Shown piece by piece: positions 20,306 through 31,143 of a stretch of DNA of 64,000 nt; the first letter of the stretch is position 1, and each line of letters opens with the position of its first letter. The stretch lies in the NCBI GenBank assembly GCA_963969345.1, contig OZ017767.1:11042471-11106470 (forward strand), read 5' to 3'. Position numbers and translations under genes: made by a program. The stretch is from Turbatrix aceti (Eukaryota; Nematoda; Chromadorea; Rhabditida; Panagrolaimidae). The notes below the pieces were generated by a model. That model was given only the letters and a program-made list of their open reading frames with translations, searched no databases and was not told where the DNA came from.

Positions 20306-20919
20306 TGGTTTAGTGACACTACTTCGAATTTTGCAACTTCGATTTTTACAACTATGTAACTTCGATCTTTGCAATTGGTTAAAAATAACGAATTTTTGTC
20401 ATAATGCTGATAAAATCGCTTGAAAGTGTAGACAACTCCTATTATGACAACTCCTATTTTGACAACTTTTCACAGTCTTTCCTATTTTGTCAACCGAGTC
20501 CTATTTTAACAACTTAAAAAAAAGGTGCATTAGGGGTTCTTGCGTGCGCTAAAGACGACTGTGTTGTTGCCAGAGGGCATGGATGACTTTATCACGAGAT
20601 ATTATCATTTTTAGTGATAATTTTTTTGTAAAAAAAGAAACATTTTGTGTTTTATTTTTTGGAACACATTTTTGGAACACAGTACTATTTGATTTTAGTT
20701 ATGATAATATCTCGTGATAAAGTCATCCACGCCCTCGGGCAACAACGTTGTCTTCAGCGCACGCAAGAACCCCTAATGCACCTTTTTTTTTGAAAGTTGT
20801 TAAAATAGGACTCGGTTGACAAAATAGGAAAGACTGTAAAAAGTTGTTAAAATAGGAGTTGTCATAATAGGAGTTGTCATAATAGGAGTTGTTAAATTAG
20901 GAGTAGTGTCACTAAACCA
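20306..20919. mobile_element. Fold-back (long inverted repeat) element
   Basis: The outer ends TGGTTTAGTGACACTACT (20306-20323) and the exact complement (20902-20919) bound a 614-bp segment. Inside, long arms mirror each other, including AACCGAGTCCTATTTTAACAAC and GCATTAGGGGTTCTTGCG at about 20490-20545 and their complements at about 20755-20820. Tandem AACTCCTATTATGAC-like subterminal repeats occur. The left arm has about 100 bp not matched on the right. No ORF is present, so this is a MITE/fold-back type. No clear target duplication could be assigned. Confidence 0.8.
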
Positions 20920-21159
20920 CACCTGCAAGGTGTCAATCGGTTTTTTACAACCCCTGCTATCCTCAAAAATTTATGTTTCGCATACTAAACTTGGTCTACA
21001 AAAAGAAACACGCACATGTCAACTTTTTACTTTATCACGTATCACTAACACTAAAATGTTATCAACCCATGCAAATTTACAACCCTTTCCAATGCATAAT
21101 TCCCCTCAGAAATCGTCTCACCGAAATCGTAATTCAAGGGTCGGCAACGAGTTGTAACG

Positions 21160-22787
21160 ATGAACTACTCTCCTCTGCACAACTCGACGTCTCCAAACGG
21201 TCCCGCAACGAGTTATGCCACAATCGGTTCCGATATCACGCTTCCGATGGAGTCGTGGACTGTTCTCTCGCCGAGATCGATGCTAAACGATTCTACAGAA
21301 ACGGCAATCGAAATTGGCGAAGAGAGGGTCAGCATTGGTCGTCACCGGCGGAAACTGACACCCTACGTGCACTACTTCTCACCTGGACAGTGCAAGACCT
21401 ACGACATCGAGTTGGGTTCAATTTGTTCAACGCAGGAAAGTGTGACCACCGCCAGCGAGCACGATGATGAGGATGATGATGATGATGACGGTGGGTTCTG
21501 TTGTTTTTTGGGAAAAACAACATGATTGTTTTTTTGCAGCGAGTTATCAGCCAGAAGCAGAAGAATACTTTCTGGCATCGTCCGAAACGGCTTCTGATTT
21601 TTCAACCGTTGCGGATTCTGATTTTTCAAGTGTGGGCATTGATTGTGAGTTGTTTGTTTTTTGTTGTAATTTTTTGTTTGATTTTAAAAATTTTTAGTCA
21701 GTAAGCTGGAAACATCACAGGCCTTGAAAGCGGGTCTCAACATGGAAATGGCCAAGCAAGCTATCGCGAGTGAGCAAAGTTTGCTGCCGCCTAATCCTGG
21801 GTTGTCATACTACTTTCCGTCATGGCTTGTGTCTTGTAAGTTTTGGCTGTAACAAAATGTGTATTGTTTATTTTGAACGAATTATACTTTTTTTAATTTT
21901 AAAATCTTTAAAACAAATTTTTCAATTTAAAAAAATTTTAATTTACTTTTGAATTAGATTTTTTTTTAGTTTCATCAAACTACCTGTCCTACCCGTTTTC
22001 CTTCTTCACGTCCGCAGTCGGCTTGTTTTTCAACACCGGCACATCCGTCATCTCCGCTCTCTTTTTCCGTCCTCTGTGTTTTACATTTGACGTGTTTTAC
22101 AACATCGCCTTCAGACGCAGTCTCACACTGGAAGAATCAATGAATACCTCAGATTTTTCTGACTCTGACTACTACAATACCAGCGAGATTGATTCCTTCG
22201 AGACAAATGATTTGCATACGCGAAGCACAGAAAGTCTGCTGAACGTGGCATTCAGAAATTCCACCGAAACCGGTGAATCCGTCGAATCCTTTGAAACCAT
22301 GGAAGGAACAACCGAAGAGTCATCGAACAACACGACTCTGCCGACGTTTCCCGGAACGGTTAAAACATCTTCTTCTTCTGTGGAAATGGATACCATTACC
22401 CGTCTGAGTCACACCAATGATGTCGATGATGTCAATGCTCTCTCCGACGAGCTAAACAGTATGTTGGATACAACAAGTGACTGGGACTCTGCTGAATGCA
22501 GTTTTGCAACTACAACATCCTCTGGTTCACCGTGCACCGTGGAAACTACGGATACATCTTCTGATTCTCTGTGCACCGTGGAAACTGTGGATACTGACGT
22601 CTTTTTCTTGCGTAAGTTAAAAAATATTTTTTTGTTATAGTTTTTGTATAATAAATATATTTTAGCCCCTCTACCGGCTTTTGAGGATCTCGATCGTCTC
22701 GACGTCGACACCAAAGCCCCGCCACAGCTGTACAGTTCCGGTCGACTTCAGGGATACCGCGCCAATGACTTTGCTGTGTCTGATTGA
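21160..22787 (+). CDS. Unrecognised acidic Ser/Thr-rich protein with a hydrophobic segment
   Basis: Five exons, 21160-21490, 21540-21644, 21698-21835, 21970-22611 and 22666-22787, join in frame to 445 aa (introns phase 1). The N-terminal part ends exon 1 with an acidic EHDDEDDDDDD run. Exon 3 has KLETSQALKAGLNMEMAKQ and a PNPGLSYYFPSW stretch. Exon 4 begins with about 50 mostly hydrophobic residues (about 193-240, with SFFTSAVGLFF and SVISALFF), which may be one or two membrane passes or a hairpin. A long Ser/Thr/Glu/Asp-rich region follows, with a short duplication (SPCTVETTDT, SLCTVETVDT). The end reads PPQLYSSGRLQGYRANDFAVSD. No signal peptide is visible. I do not recognise a family. Splicing is supported by five consistent phases. 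Confidence 0.7.
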
Positions 22788-24588
22788 CTTTCTTTCTCTT
22801 CTGTTTTTATCTCACTCAGTCTCGTAGTATTCATTCCATTTTGTTCAATGTGATAAAAAATGGTTAGTGCCTGATTAGACAGGATTTGGTAGACGACTGT
22901 GGTCCAATGGGAACTACTAAACTCCTCTGTTCAGGAGTGTAGTTTTTATCAGATGTAGCACTAAATATGGTCTCTGGAAGTGCAGCCTGTACAGAAAAAA
23001 AGGAGACTGGAGACGGAGAGATAAAAAAGGGTAGAACTTGAAGCCGTAAAACCTGGAATAGATCAAGCGTGTTGGTTGCTGGGAGGAGGTCTGGAAGCGT
23101 TATTTATTGCCCAAAGCGCAAAAAAACATGACAACAATTTTTGTTTTTAATGAGGTTTTAAATTCATTAAATTCGAAAAAGCGAAATGTATTTTTCTATG
23201 CGCTGTTTAATTTTTTAATTTTTCCAATTTAATTAATTTTTTTTATTTTGTGAAAAATATTTTTTAGAATTTCTGATGGTTCTTCTGACTTCTAGCTCAT
23301 ATCAGATGTATGGATCAGACTCGGATTCATCCACCTTTCCTAGATTTATGCTCGCTCTGAACCGTGTTTTTTTTAGACTTTGGTCTGAATTATGACAGTC
23401 AAATACAGGGCGTCGGTCAATATCTGTTATCAGTCGCCGCTTCTCGCCTTGTACCAGATACCAGATATTAGTATGCATAAGTGCGTTATCTCTAATAAGT
23501 GCGTAAGATGGCAGCTTAAAAAATTTAAATTCAAAGTTACTCATTTAAAAAATTTGAACTTGGGATTAATTTTTCATCGCTGTTAACTGCATGTTTTTTT
23601 TATCAGTTGTTGATGTCATTTCAAGCATCAAAACCAATCAAAAAATCTAGACAAATTTGATTAGTTTTGATGGAAAAGATTTTTGATTGACTACCTGTTA
23701 TCAAAATTTTTTTGAAGCTCGGTTGGTAGAAACTTATGTAAAAAAAGGGCACAAAGTTCGAGCGTTCGTACTTTTGACTTCTTTTAGACATTCAAAGCTT
23801 CATTTCCCTTCTTGCAGGTATCCATCAAATTATTTACTACCGGAGGTATTTGTTCGTCCAGAACAATAAAAATCTCAGCCCGTCCCTGATCACTTTCATA
23901 TGTAGTACCAAAAACCAATTCTCAATTGTTTTTTTATTGTTTAGCGTAGTCGATGATGATAATGATTGGGGTGTCAAATGTGTAAACAATAACCGAAAAG
24001 GAAAGCAGCGAGCTAGTACCTCGTAAGCGTGATGATGATGCGATCCGTTGCAGCACAGGTTGGCCGTGGCCGCGGCGGTTGGTTGCAGAGTGGCGGCGGC
24101 GGCCGCTGCTTTGATCACGTGCACGTGGATTTCCTCAATTCCTGGCGTTGTGTCCGTGGTAGCCCACGTGCGCGCGCACCAGGCTGGCCTGGAGCAACCA
24201 ACATCTTTGTCTGCTTCAAAGATCCCACCAACCAGCTGACTGACTGGTCAGGCGAATACATGCGCGCTTGCAGAATCAATATTTCCTTTTTCTTCTTTTT
24301 TCTTTTGCGCCACCCACCCGGCCACCCGGCCACCCAGAGGCATGAATGCATTTCCGCATTTCCTTTCCCAGTGATTCACCCAACTTGAACTTGCATTGTC
24401 CCAGTCAGCTGTTTCTCCCCATCATTTGACGTGCTTGACTACGCGCCTTTTCATTTCCCCCAGGTATAAGCCTCTCTGACAGCCCCTTTTTCAGCGTTTG
24501 CTCTCCCCCAACCGGATCGGCCACCCTCCTCCTATCACCCCAGTTTGCCCGGTATCAGCTGCAGTGGTGGTGGTTGGGCAGTGGAAGG
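22788..24588. other. Intergenic, with the second dispersed-repeat copy and a GC-rich leader region
   Basis: Holds the dispersed repeat copy at about 23700-23850 and a GGC/GAT-rich stretch at 24030-24120, which could be 5' untranslated sequence of the following transporter. A TTTTTCAG acceptor-like site lies at 24488-24495, about 90 bp before its ATG. No gene recognised. Confidence 0.45.
23700..23850. repeat. Dispersed repeat, copy 2
   Basis: Second copy of the repeat at 18600-18770, same orientation (GCTCGGTTGGTAGAAACTTA, AAAAAAAGGGCACA, TTCGAGCGTTCGT, CAAAGCTTCATTTCCC). Confidence 0.65.
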
Positions 24589-26187
24589 ATGAATACCCGT
24601 CTGATATGCGCGACTGTCTTCCACGCTATATTCTCGACGTTCGGCGATATCGAGATGAGCGTGCTCAATCTCATGAACGTCCCTCTGCTGGGATTCTTCA
24701 ACGCCAGCATCCATGATCACTACAAAATCAATACAACGGAGACAGAATTTAACCTGATATACTCTTCGATAGCCTCTACGATGCAGATTGGCCTGATGGT
24801 TGGCGGATTGACCATGGGATTCATGATGGACTTTTACGGTCGAAAGCAGACCGCTCTCTACATCCGAACCGGGTTGGGTCTCGTTTCGGCGCTCTGCATG
24901 GTGCTATCGAGATTTTTCGAGTCAATCGAACTTTTTGTTTTTGGACATTTTTTGACCGGCGTTATTGGAGCGTACAAAACAGTGCTGATCATTTACGTCG
25001 CAGAGTGTGCGCCGGACAAACTCCGCGGGCTGGCTACGTTGACCATCGCTGCTGGCAGCTCGGTCATGTTGCTCGCAATCCAACCGCTTTGTTTGCCGAA
25101 TGTGATCGGGTCATCCGAACATTGGCACCTGCTTCCCGCTCTTTGTTTTTTTATCGGCCTTGTGCACCTGGCCATCGGGTCCATGTTTCCGCAGTCACCG
25201 AAGCACATGTACATAACCGAAAACAGGCAGGAAGATGCCATGGCGGCGATTCGATTCTACCACGGAGACGATGCCAACGTCGCTGAAATCGAGGCCGAAT
25301 ACGAGCGGGAAAAAGACATTCTCTCAGCTGGGCACATCACCATCCAGCAAGTCTGGGCAAATCCAACCCTCAGGTGGTCGCTTTTCATCTGTCTGGGCGT
25401 GTCTCTGGTTCCGGCTTTGTCAGCGGTAAACATCAAAGGTCAATACCAAATCGAGATGTACATCCGCTACGGCATGACCCAGTCAGAGGCCGTGATGACC
25501 AATCTGACAGTTGCCCTGGTCACTCTTCCGCTTTGCTTTTTGGCGCCAATAATTATTGAAAAGTTAGGCAGGAGACCTGTTTGTCTTCTGGTGGCATCGC
25601 TCTGTGCACTCGAGCTGTTTCTCTTCATGATCGGTCAGATGCTCGTCGATCGCCAAGCTCATCTCAACTCACTCACCGCCTTCTTCGCCACTGCGGCCAA
25701 TTCCGTCGGTCAGGTGGCACTCATGATGGGTCTGCTCTACATGACACCCCTCATGCTGAGCGAACTCTGCCCTCACGTCGCCCGTGCACCTATCAGCATG
25801 GTCGTTCAGGTAGTGCCTATTTTCATATGCATTATTTCGGTCTTTCTTTATCCGGTTGTCGTCGCCGAGTATGGAGCGCTCTTCTTTTTGCCTCTGATTT
25901 TTGGTTCGCTGTTGCTCATTCTGCTTATTTATCTTCACCTGCCGGAAACCAGTGGCCTTCCCATTGATGCCATTATTCACAGACTCGATCGAACGACCCA
26001 TCATCGATCGCCGAGTGTCGGGGCTCTGCTGCACAATACGATACTGACTGGTCAGTATGGATCGTTCAGCAGCACGATTAGCGCTGGCGAAATTCCAGCG
26101 ACGCATGAGAGAAATTTTTCAGGCGTTGTCGAAGATGATGGTGATGATCAAGTTCCGTTGATACATCCTGTGGATCCTGTGCACTAA
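24589..26187 (+). CDS. MFS sugar-transporter-like membrane protein (SLC2/GLUT type)
   Basis: Single uninterrupted ORF of 532 aa from ATG 24589. It looks like a 12-helix major facilitator. GxxxDxxGRK in the loop after TM2 (MGFMMDFYGRK, residues 76-86), PQSPKHMY in place of PESPRYL after TM6, EKLGRRP in the loop after TM8, and PETSGL (about 452) after TM12 are sugar-porter signatures. A charged cytosolic tail (about 480-532) follows. Substrate is not determinable. It is intronless in a region where other genes are split, so it may be retroposed or simply intron-poor; an upstream non-coding exon is possible given the TTTTTCAG site near 24490. Confidence 0.85.
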   Translation: MNTRLICATVFHAIFSTFGDIEMSVLNLMNVPLLGFFNASIHDHYKINTTETEFNLIYSSIASTMQIGLMVGGLTMGFMMDFYGRKQTALYIRTGLGLVSALCMVLSRFFESIELFVFGHFLTGVIGAYKTVLIIYVAECAPDKLRGLATLTIAAGSSVMLLAIQPLCLPNVIGSSEHWHLLPALCFFIGLVHLAIGSMFPQSPKHMYITENRQEDAMAAIRFYHGDDANVAEIEAEYEREKDILSAGHITIQQVWANPTLRWSLFICLGVSLVPALSAVNIKGQYQIEMYIRYGMTQSEAVMTNLTVALVTLPLCFLAPIIIEKLGRRPVCLLVASLCALELFLFMIGQMLVDRQAHLNSLTAFFATAANSVGQVALMMGLLYMTPLMLSELCPHVARAPISMVVQVVPIFICIISVFLYPVVVAEYGALFFLPLIFGSLLLILLIYLHLPETSGLPIDAIIHRLDRTTHHRSPSVGALLHNTILTGQYGSFSSTISAGEIPATHERNFSGVVEDDGDDQVPLIHPVDPVH

Positions 26188-26788
26188 TTTTAATTTTTTT
26201 TTGCAAAATGAAAAAAAAAAACATTCAGTAAAATTTTTTTCTGATACAATTTTTTTCTAGTAACTTGAACTTTTTTGGAACCGTTGAACAAAGCAATACA
26301 CTGGTCTTTTTGTGCCCTAGTCTTTTCTTTTATTTTAACAAATTGAAATTATTTTATGGTTTTTGATTCGCGGGTTTTATCTTTTTGGCCCACTGTTCGT
26401 TGATTTTATCACTTTCACAACCACCAAGCCTCGTGATTTTTTTTATTTATGTGACATACAAATTATCATGTATTCGAAAAAATATTAAATAAATGACAAT
26501 ACGATACTTCATGACGATGGCATGAATGATACTGTAAAAATGAGTGTTTGGGGTACAGTTTTCTGTAGAATGACAGAATATTAGTTGGTTTTGTACACCT
26601 GCTTGTACACCGGGTCAAAAAATACAAGCTAGTCGACTTCATTTTTTTAAAACTTTTTTTTGTTTTTTTCAAAGTTTTTTTGAAAAAAATTTTGAAAATT
26701 TAGAAATAACTTTTAACAAAAAAAATTGACTTTTGAATGATCAATTTTGAATTTTTACATTTTTTGAATGTCGTAGAAGACGTCAACT
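26188..26788. other. Intergenic between convergent genes
   Basis: AT-rich 3' flanks of the transporter (+) and the orphan ORF (-). Nothing else recognised. Confidence 0.4.
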
Positions 26789-27328
26789 CTAATTTGTAAA
26801 TCTTTTATAAAACAAAAAAGATTTAAAAGAAATTTTCTTTTTTCCAAAGCGCGTCCTTTTCTCTTCGACAATCCATGGACCGTTGAAGAACAGCATCTGT
26901 GACTCACGTGTTGGTATTGCGTGTTCCGCGACGCAAACGCGTCGATGGCAACAGTCGCCGGGCGCTTCAAACGGATGCTGCCACGTGCCGTCTTCATTCC
27001 TCCGGAATTCATGGAGACTGGAGTGTTTCTTCTGCATGAGCCATTCAACGATGCGCACCTTCACCTGGACATCTGTCAGGTGAGCGTACTCCTCCGCGAT
27101 GTGGACGACCGGTGAGCAAGAAGCCAGAGTATCGGTTGGGGTTTGCAAGTCGCAGTCAACGGGCTTCGATGCATCCTGTATGCTACCGTATCCGCTGGAT
27201 GCCGTCGTGCTGATGTCATGGTGACTCGATGCCAGGGACGAGGAAGCACTTGCTGCCGGTGGCGTGGATTGAAGAACTGCGAGAATGGATCTTAATTCGG
27301 TACTGGGGATACGATAGATTGTTGACAT
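26789..27328 (-). CDS. Unrecognised 179-aa protein
   Basis: ORF on the minus strand from ATG 27328 to the stop at 26789. The first two thirds have balanced codon use (Ser/Ala-rich start, then VRIVEWLMQKKHSSLHEF, EDGTWQHPF and CHRRVCVAEHAIPTRESQ), while the last 20 codons are Lys/Phe-rich and AT-rich, so the true exon may end earlier at a splice donor. A TTTTTCAG acceptor-like site lies about 90 bp upstream of the ATG (near 27416), fitting trans-splicing or a leader intron. No signal peptide, membrane segment or known domain was recognised. Confidence 0.5.
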   Translation of the reverse strand: MSTIYRIPSTELRSILAVLQSTPPAASASSSLASSHHDISTTASSGYGSIQDASKPVDCDLQTPTDTLASCSPVVHIAEEYAHLTDVQVKVRIVEWLMQKKHSSLHEFRRNEDGTWQHPFEAPGDCCHRRVCVAEHAIPTRESQMLFFNGPWIVEEKRTRFGKKKISFKSFLFYKRFTN

Positions 27329-30300
27329 GGAGGTCGATGGAAGATGGGAGGGAATGATGGGTACAAGGTGTGATATTCCGGATGGGCGGGGGTGTTATCC
27401 CATTTGAGTGGTAGCCTGAAAAATTAGGTTTCATAATTTGGAAAAAAAATTTGGATCGGTTATATTTTTGAATTCACGCAGATTAATTTACGACAGAACC
27501 ATTTTTGATCGTTTTTAATTTGCCAACAAATATAATTTTTGAAGTGTTCATTCAGGATCACATTTTAATGTTAAGAAATTTAAAAATTAAAAAAAAACAG
27601 ATACAAAAAATTGGTTCTGGTCTTAGTAAATCGATATTTATAACCAAATGAATATTATAATGACAAATATTTTTTGATGCCCCTAAATTTACGTCTCAAA
27701 AAAATATTGATCGAGGAACAAAATTTGCTTGCGATTTTCTTCATTCGCAAGCAAATTCAAAAAAATCTAACTCTACAAAAAATACAAAACGCACATTTTT
27801 ATCCAAGTTGTAACAAATGAAAGCAGAAATCATCGTGCAACAAAAATTTTGCCTCTTTCTAATTTTTTTGTTTCGCACGACTGAAGTCATTAGGGTAATT
27901 AACAACCCCTATTTTGGTTCGTAACTATTTACCTATGTTTGACGAGTCGCGACTCTACAAAAACAAAGTACCCTTTTTTTACTACGTTTCACGTCTTTAC
28001 ATGTGATTATTAGTCTCAATTATTTACATGACGTGTTAAAAGAAAAAAATCTAGAATAGCGAATAAATAAGTGCGTGTGCTTTGTTTGGCAAAAAAACGT
28101 TTTGTTTTGGTGCAAACTGCCTTTGACTGTCCCGGATATTTGCACTTAAATAAATTTTGAAAAAAGTGCTGTAATATTTTTTGGGGGAACAAAAAACGGA
28201 AACAGTAATAAAAAGGAATGGAAAAACGCCGCAAAATGCATAGAAAAACTTTGAAAAGCGTTCGTTTAAACAATGGCGCGGAAATGCAAATAATCACTGT
28301 GGATTTTTCAGATTTTTTAAATCCAACGCAAAAAAAAACTATTTTTCTGCAATAAAGTCCAAATGGACCCTTTTTTTTACTATACTTTTTTTTCTTTAAA
28401 AACACGCTTCAACTGTGAAAAAAATAAATTGGAACAAAACAAATCCCAACTAGAGAACGAATGTGATGATGAGTCAAGTCAGTGCAGTTGACAGGCATTA
28501 TCATAAACCCCTCCTTATTATTCGGGCGAGGCTTCTTGTATTTAATTTATTTTTAAATATATTGATTCACTCTACAGAGTTTGCAGACCGGCGGGCGGGC
28601 GGGGTGGGCAACTAAGTCGTTCCAAAAACAAAGCTATGTAATAAACTTTGTAAGAACATTTGTGGTGAAGGTTTGGCTGTTGCAAAAACAAAAATTCCAA
28701 AATTGGTGACTCGCTGGCTTACTAATCTCCCCTAATACTCTTTCCTTGAAGGCATAAACAAAAGCTGCAAATGCCATTGTTTGCTTTTTTTATATTCAGG
28801 GAACGAGCGAACGGCATGCAGTAACACTGGACTTGGAAATTTTTAGTAAACTCGTTTTTCAGAGCAAAATCTATAAAATTTTTGTGTTCGGTTTTAAGGA
28901 AATGGCCCAAAATTAAAAAAAATCCACAATTTTTTTTAGTTTTTGCTGAAAAATTTTCTAAAAAAAAAAATTGCGTTTGTATTTTTGTCAGAGCATGTCA
29001 TTAAATTTTTTATGATATAAAATGAAAACTTCCGTAACCATGAACATCAGTCATTTTCGTTGTCAAAAAAGGCAGCGGCAAAGTTGAACACCAAAAAACG
29101 TCAAAAGTTGTATCTCAAAAATTCTTTGTACAATTAATTGCAGAAAAAAACTCAATGGCAACAGGATAGCGTCGTCAAATTAGTAAATATGTACATTTGC
29201 CCGTACTGGTTATGCTATTTGGCCGGTCCGTAGCAAACCTGGTTTTTCTGCACGATCAACCCTTTTTTGCTCTTCAGGAAATTAATTAACGCACTTTTTA
29301 CATTTTGAATCGTAATTTTCATTTTCATCAAGTTTCTAATAATAATAAAATTAAAAATGTAAATAAAAAATTAATTTAATATATAAAAATAAATAAATAA
29401 AATAATAAATAAAAATTAAGTAATTTTTTAATTTTAATTTTTTTTAAATTTAGATTAGCATAGGCTGGTTCGAGCCTTCGCGTATATACAAAAAAAGTAA
29501 CAATGACAAAAAATATCAGGCTCGAGACCAGAATCCTTTCTCTTTCAAAAACTTCCGGTAGCGCAATAAAATAAACTTTGACAGAATAATGGTCGTCGAT
29601 CAAATCATCGTCTAGCCTTACAACCTGTATGTGTATGACGACGACGACAACACCCGACCCGGCGTGACGCATTTTATATGTTTCTCGGATTTTTATGATT
29701 TGAACGATCTTTTTTTCACTTCCAAAGAATAGACTCAAAAAGACCAACTTGATCATGGGAATGTCAACAGTAGAAGTCGCAGCAGTCGTCGCAGCGTCGA
29801 AGCAGCAACTGTAGAAGAAGCGGCTATTGTCGTTGTCAGGGGTCGCCAGCTTTTGTGTCAGTTGTAGTCTTCTCTTGGGTACGACTGCTTTTATACACGC
29901 TGGAAATCTGTTTTTTTTGTACAATTGGGACAACGCATGCATGCGCACGCCTGACGGCCTGCCTTTCGTGGTCATAAAAATGAGAGGATTTGACAAATCC
30001 TATGCAGGAGTTTGTCATCGACGTCATTCGGTGATGATTTCCAACGCCGGGTACATACGCAATCAGCGTGAATGAGAGTTGGTTTGACGTAGGTGTGGGT
30101 AGACTGGCGTGAGAGCTGGAGGGCGATTAGAGGGTGGATAAAATGGATTCGATGAGGGAGGAATTGAATCGAGGCGGACCTAGGACTAGGCACCCCTAAA
30201 CTCTTGTACTCAATCAATTTTGATCACGAATCAGTTTTTTTTGTAAAGAAAATTTACGGCGGATGTCAACAGAAAATCACATCTCATTGTCAATGCAACG

Positions 30301-31143
30301 TATGTACTCTAAATTTTTGAAAGCGCATCTTCGACTATTTTAATTGTGCCATACAACGAACGCCACGAAGGTGAAAAGCTAATGTGTGATGTATGAAAAA
30401 TTATATGCGCTGTAAAATACGCGGGAAAGACAGACACCGTAGTTTCCCAGGGTCAACCTTCGGGGTCTGAGAACTACGGTCTGAAAACTACGGTCTGGGA
30501 ACTACGGTATCTGTGCGCCGGGTCACCGCTTACATTGCATGCGCTTTTTTCTATGTAATGTCAGCAGGGATCGCGTTCGCGTTTGGTCGTGTTTTTTTGT
30601 TTGCGTTCATAAATAGAAAGCGGTATTTACTTTTTCCAAGTTTATCTTTTTCATTCCAAGGGACACAATTTGACACGAATGACAAAATTAATCTTTTCGT
30701 TGTTTTGTTAAAAAAGATTTTAAAATGTTCGCGTTCCTTGAGTTTCCCTAAAAAAATTGGCGAACCGTTCATGTTTGTTTACGAACGAAAAAAATGACTG
30801 CTCGCGTCACCCTGCCATAGTACTTTGAGTTTATGTAGCAATCGTTATTTTATTTATTTATCACAGATAAAAAAATTTTATGCTAGTTAAGCTATCGAAA
30901 ATATTTAAAAAAAGTGAACCGTATGACAATGTGAATATCCGAGTATATGGAACTGGAACGTTGTAGAGCGTGCAAAGCAAAATAGGTAATATGTATGTGT
31001 AGTCATTGTGACAGCGTAGTTTCTAATTCCAGCGAAACAAAAAACAAACAAACAAGAAGGCTCCTCCGGTGTATCCTTTGTACAACAAATTTCAATTTTC
31101 TGCGTAATTATTTTTTGGCTTCTCTTGAGATTCGATTTGGTCG
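27329..31143. other. Long AT-rich intergenic region
   Basis: About 3.8 kb without a supported gene. Noted: a G-rich tract near 28585-28610, a short cluster of ACTACGGTCTG repeats with an inverted partner at 30435-30513, and a 206-codon minus-strand ORF at 29376-29996 that is not supported. Some of this may be regulatory sequence for the neighbours. Confidence 0.4.
30435..30513. repeat. Clustered ACTACGGTCTG repeats with an inverted copy
   Basis: Three direct copies of a GAACTACGGTCTG-like unit (30471-30513) follow one inverted copy (ACCGTAGTTTCCCAG, 30435-30450), so each direct copy could pair with it as a hairpin. Confidence 0.65.

Noticed and set aside
21329..21629. Minus-strand ORFs with His- or Ser-runs
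   Set aside because: Shadows of the GAT repeat that encodes poly-Asp in the plus-strand gene.
22172..22714. Minus-strand ORFs opposite exon 4 of the orphan gene
   Set aside because: Antisense of a Ser/Thr/Glu-rich exon; the plus strand has consistent intron phases.
24115..24388. ORFs in the GC-rich region before the transporter
   Set aside because: Low-complexity translations from GGC/GAT and CCACCCGG repeats; more likely leader or promoter sequence.
29376..29996. 206-codon minus-strand ORF
   Set aside because: The extreme start is not ATG, the last third is AT-driven Ile/Leu/Lys sequence, and no splice partners or homologous motifs are seen.
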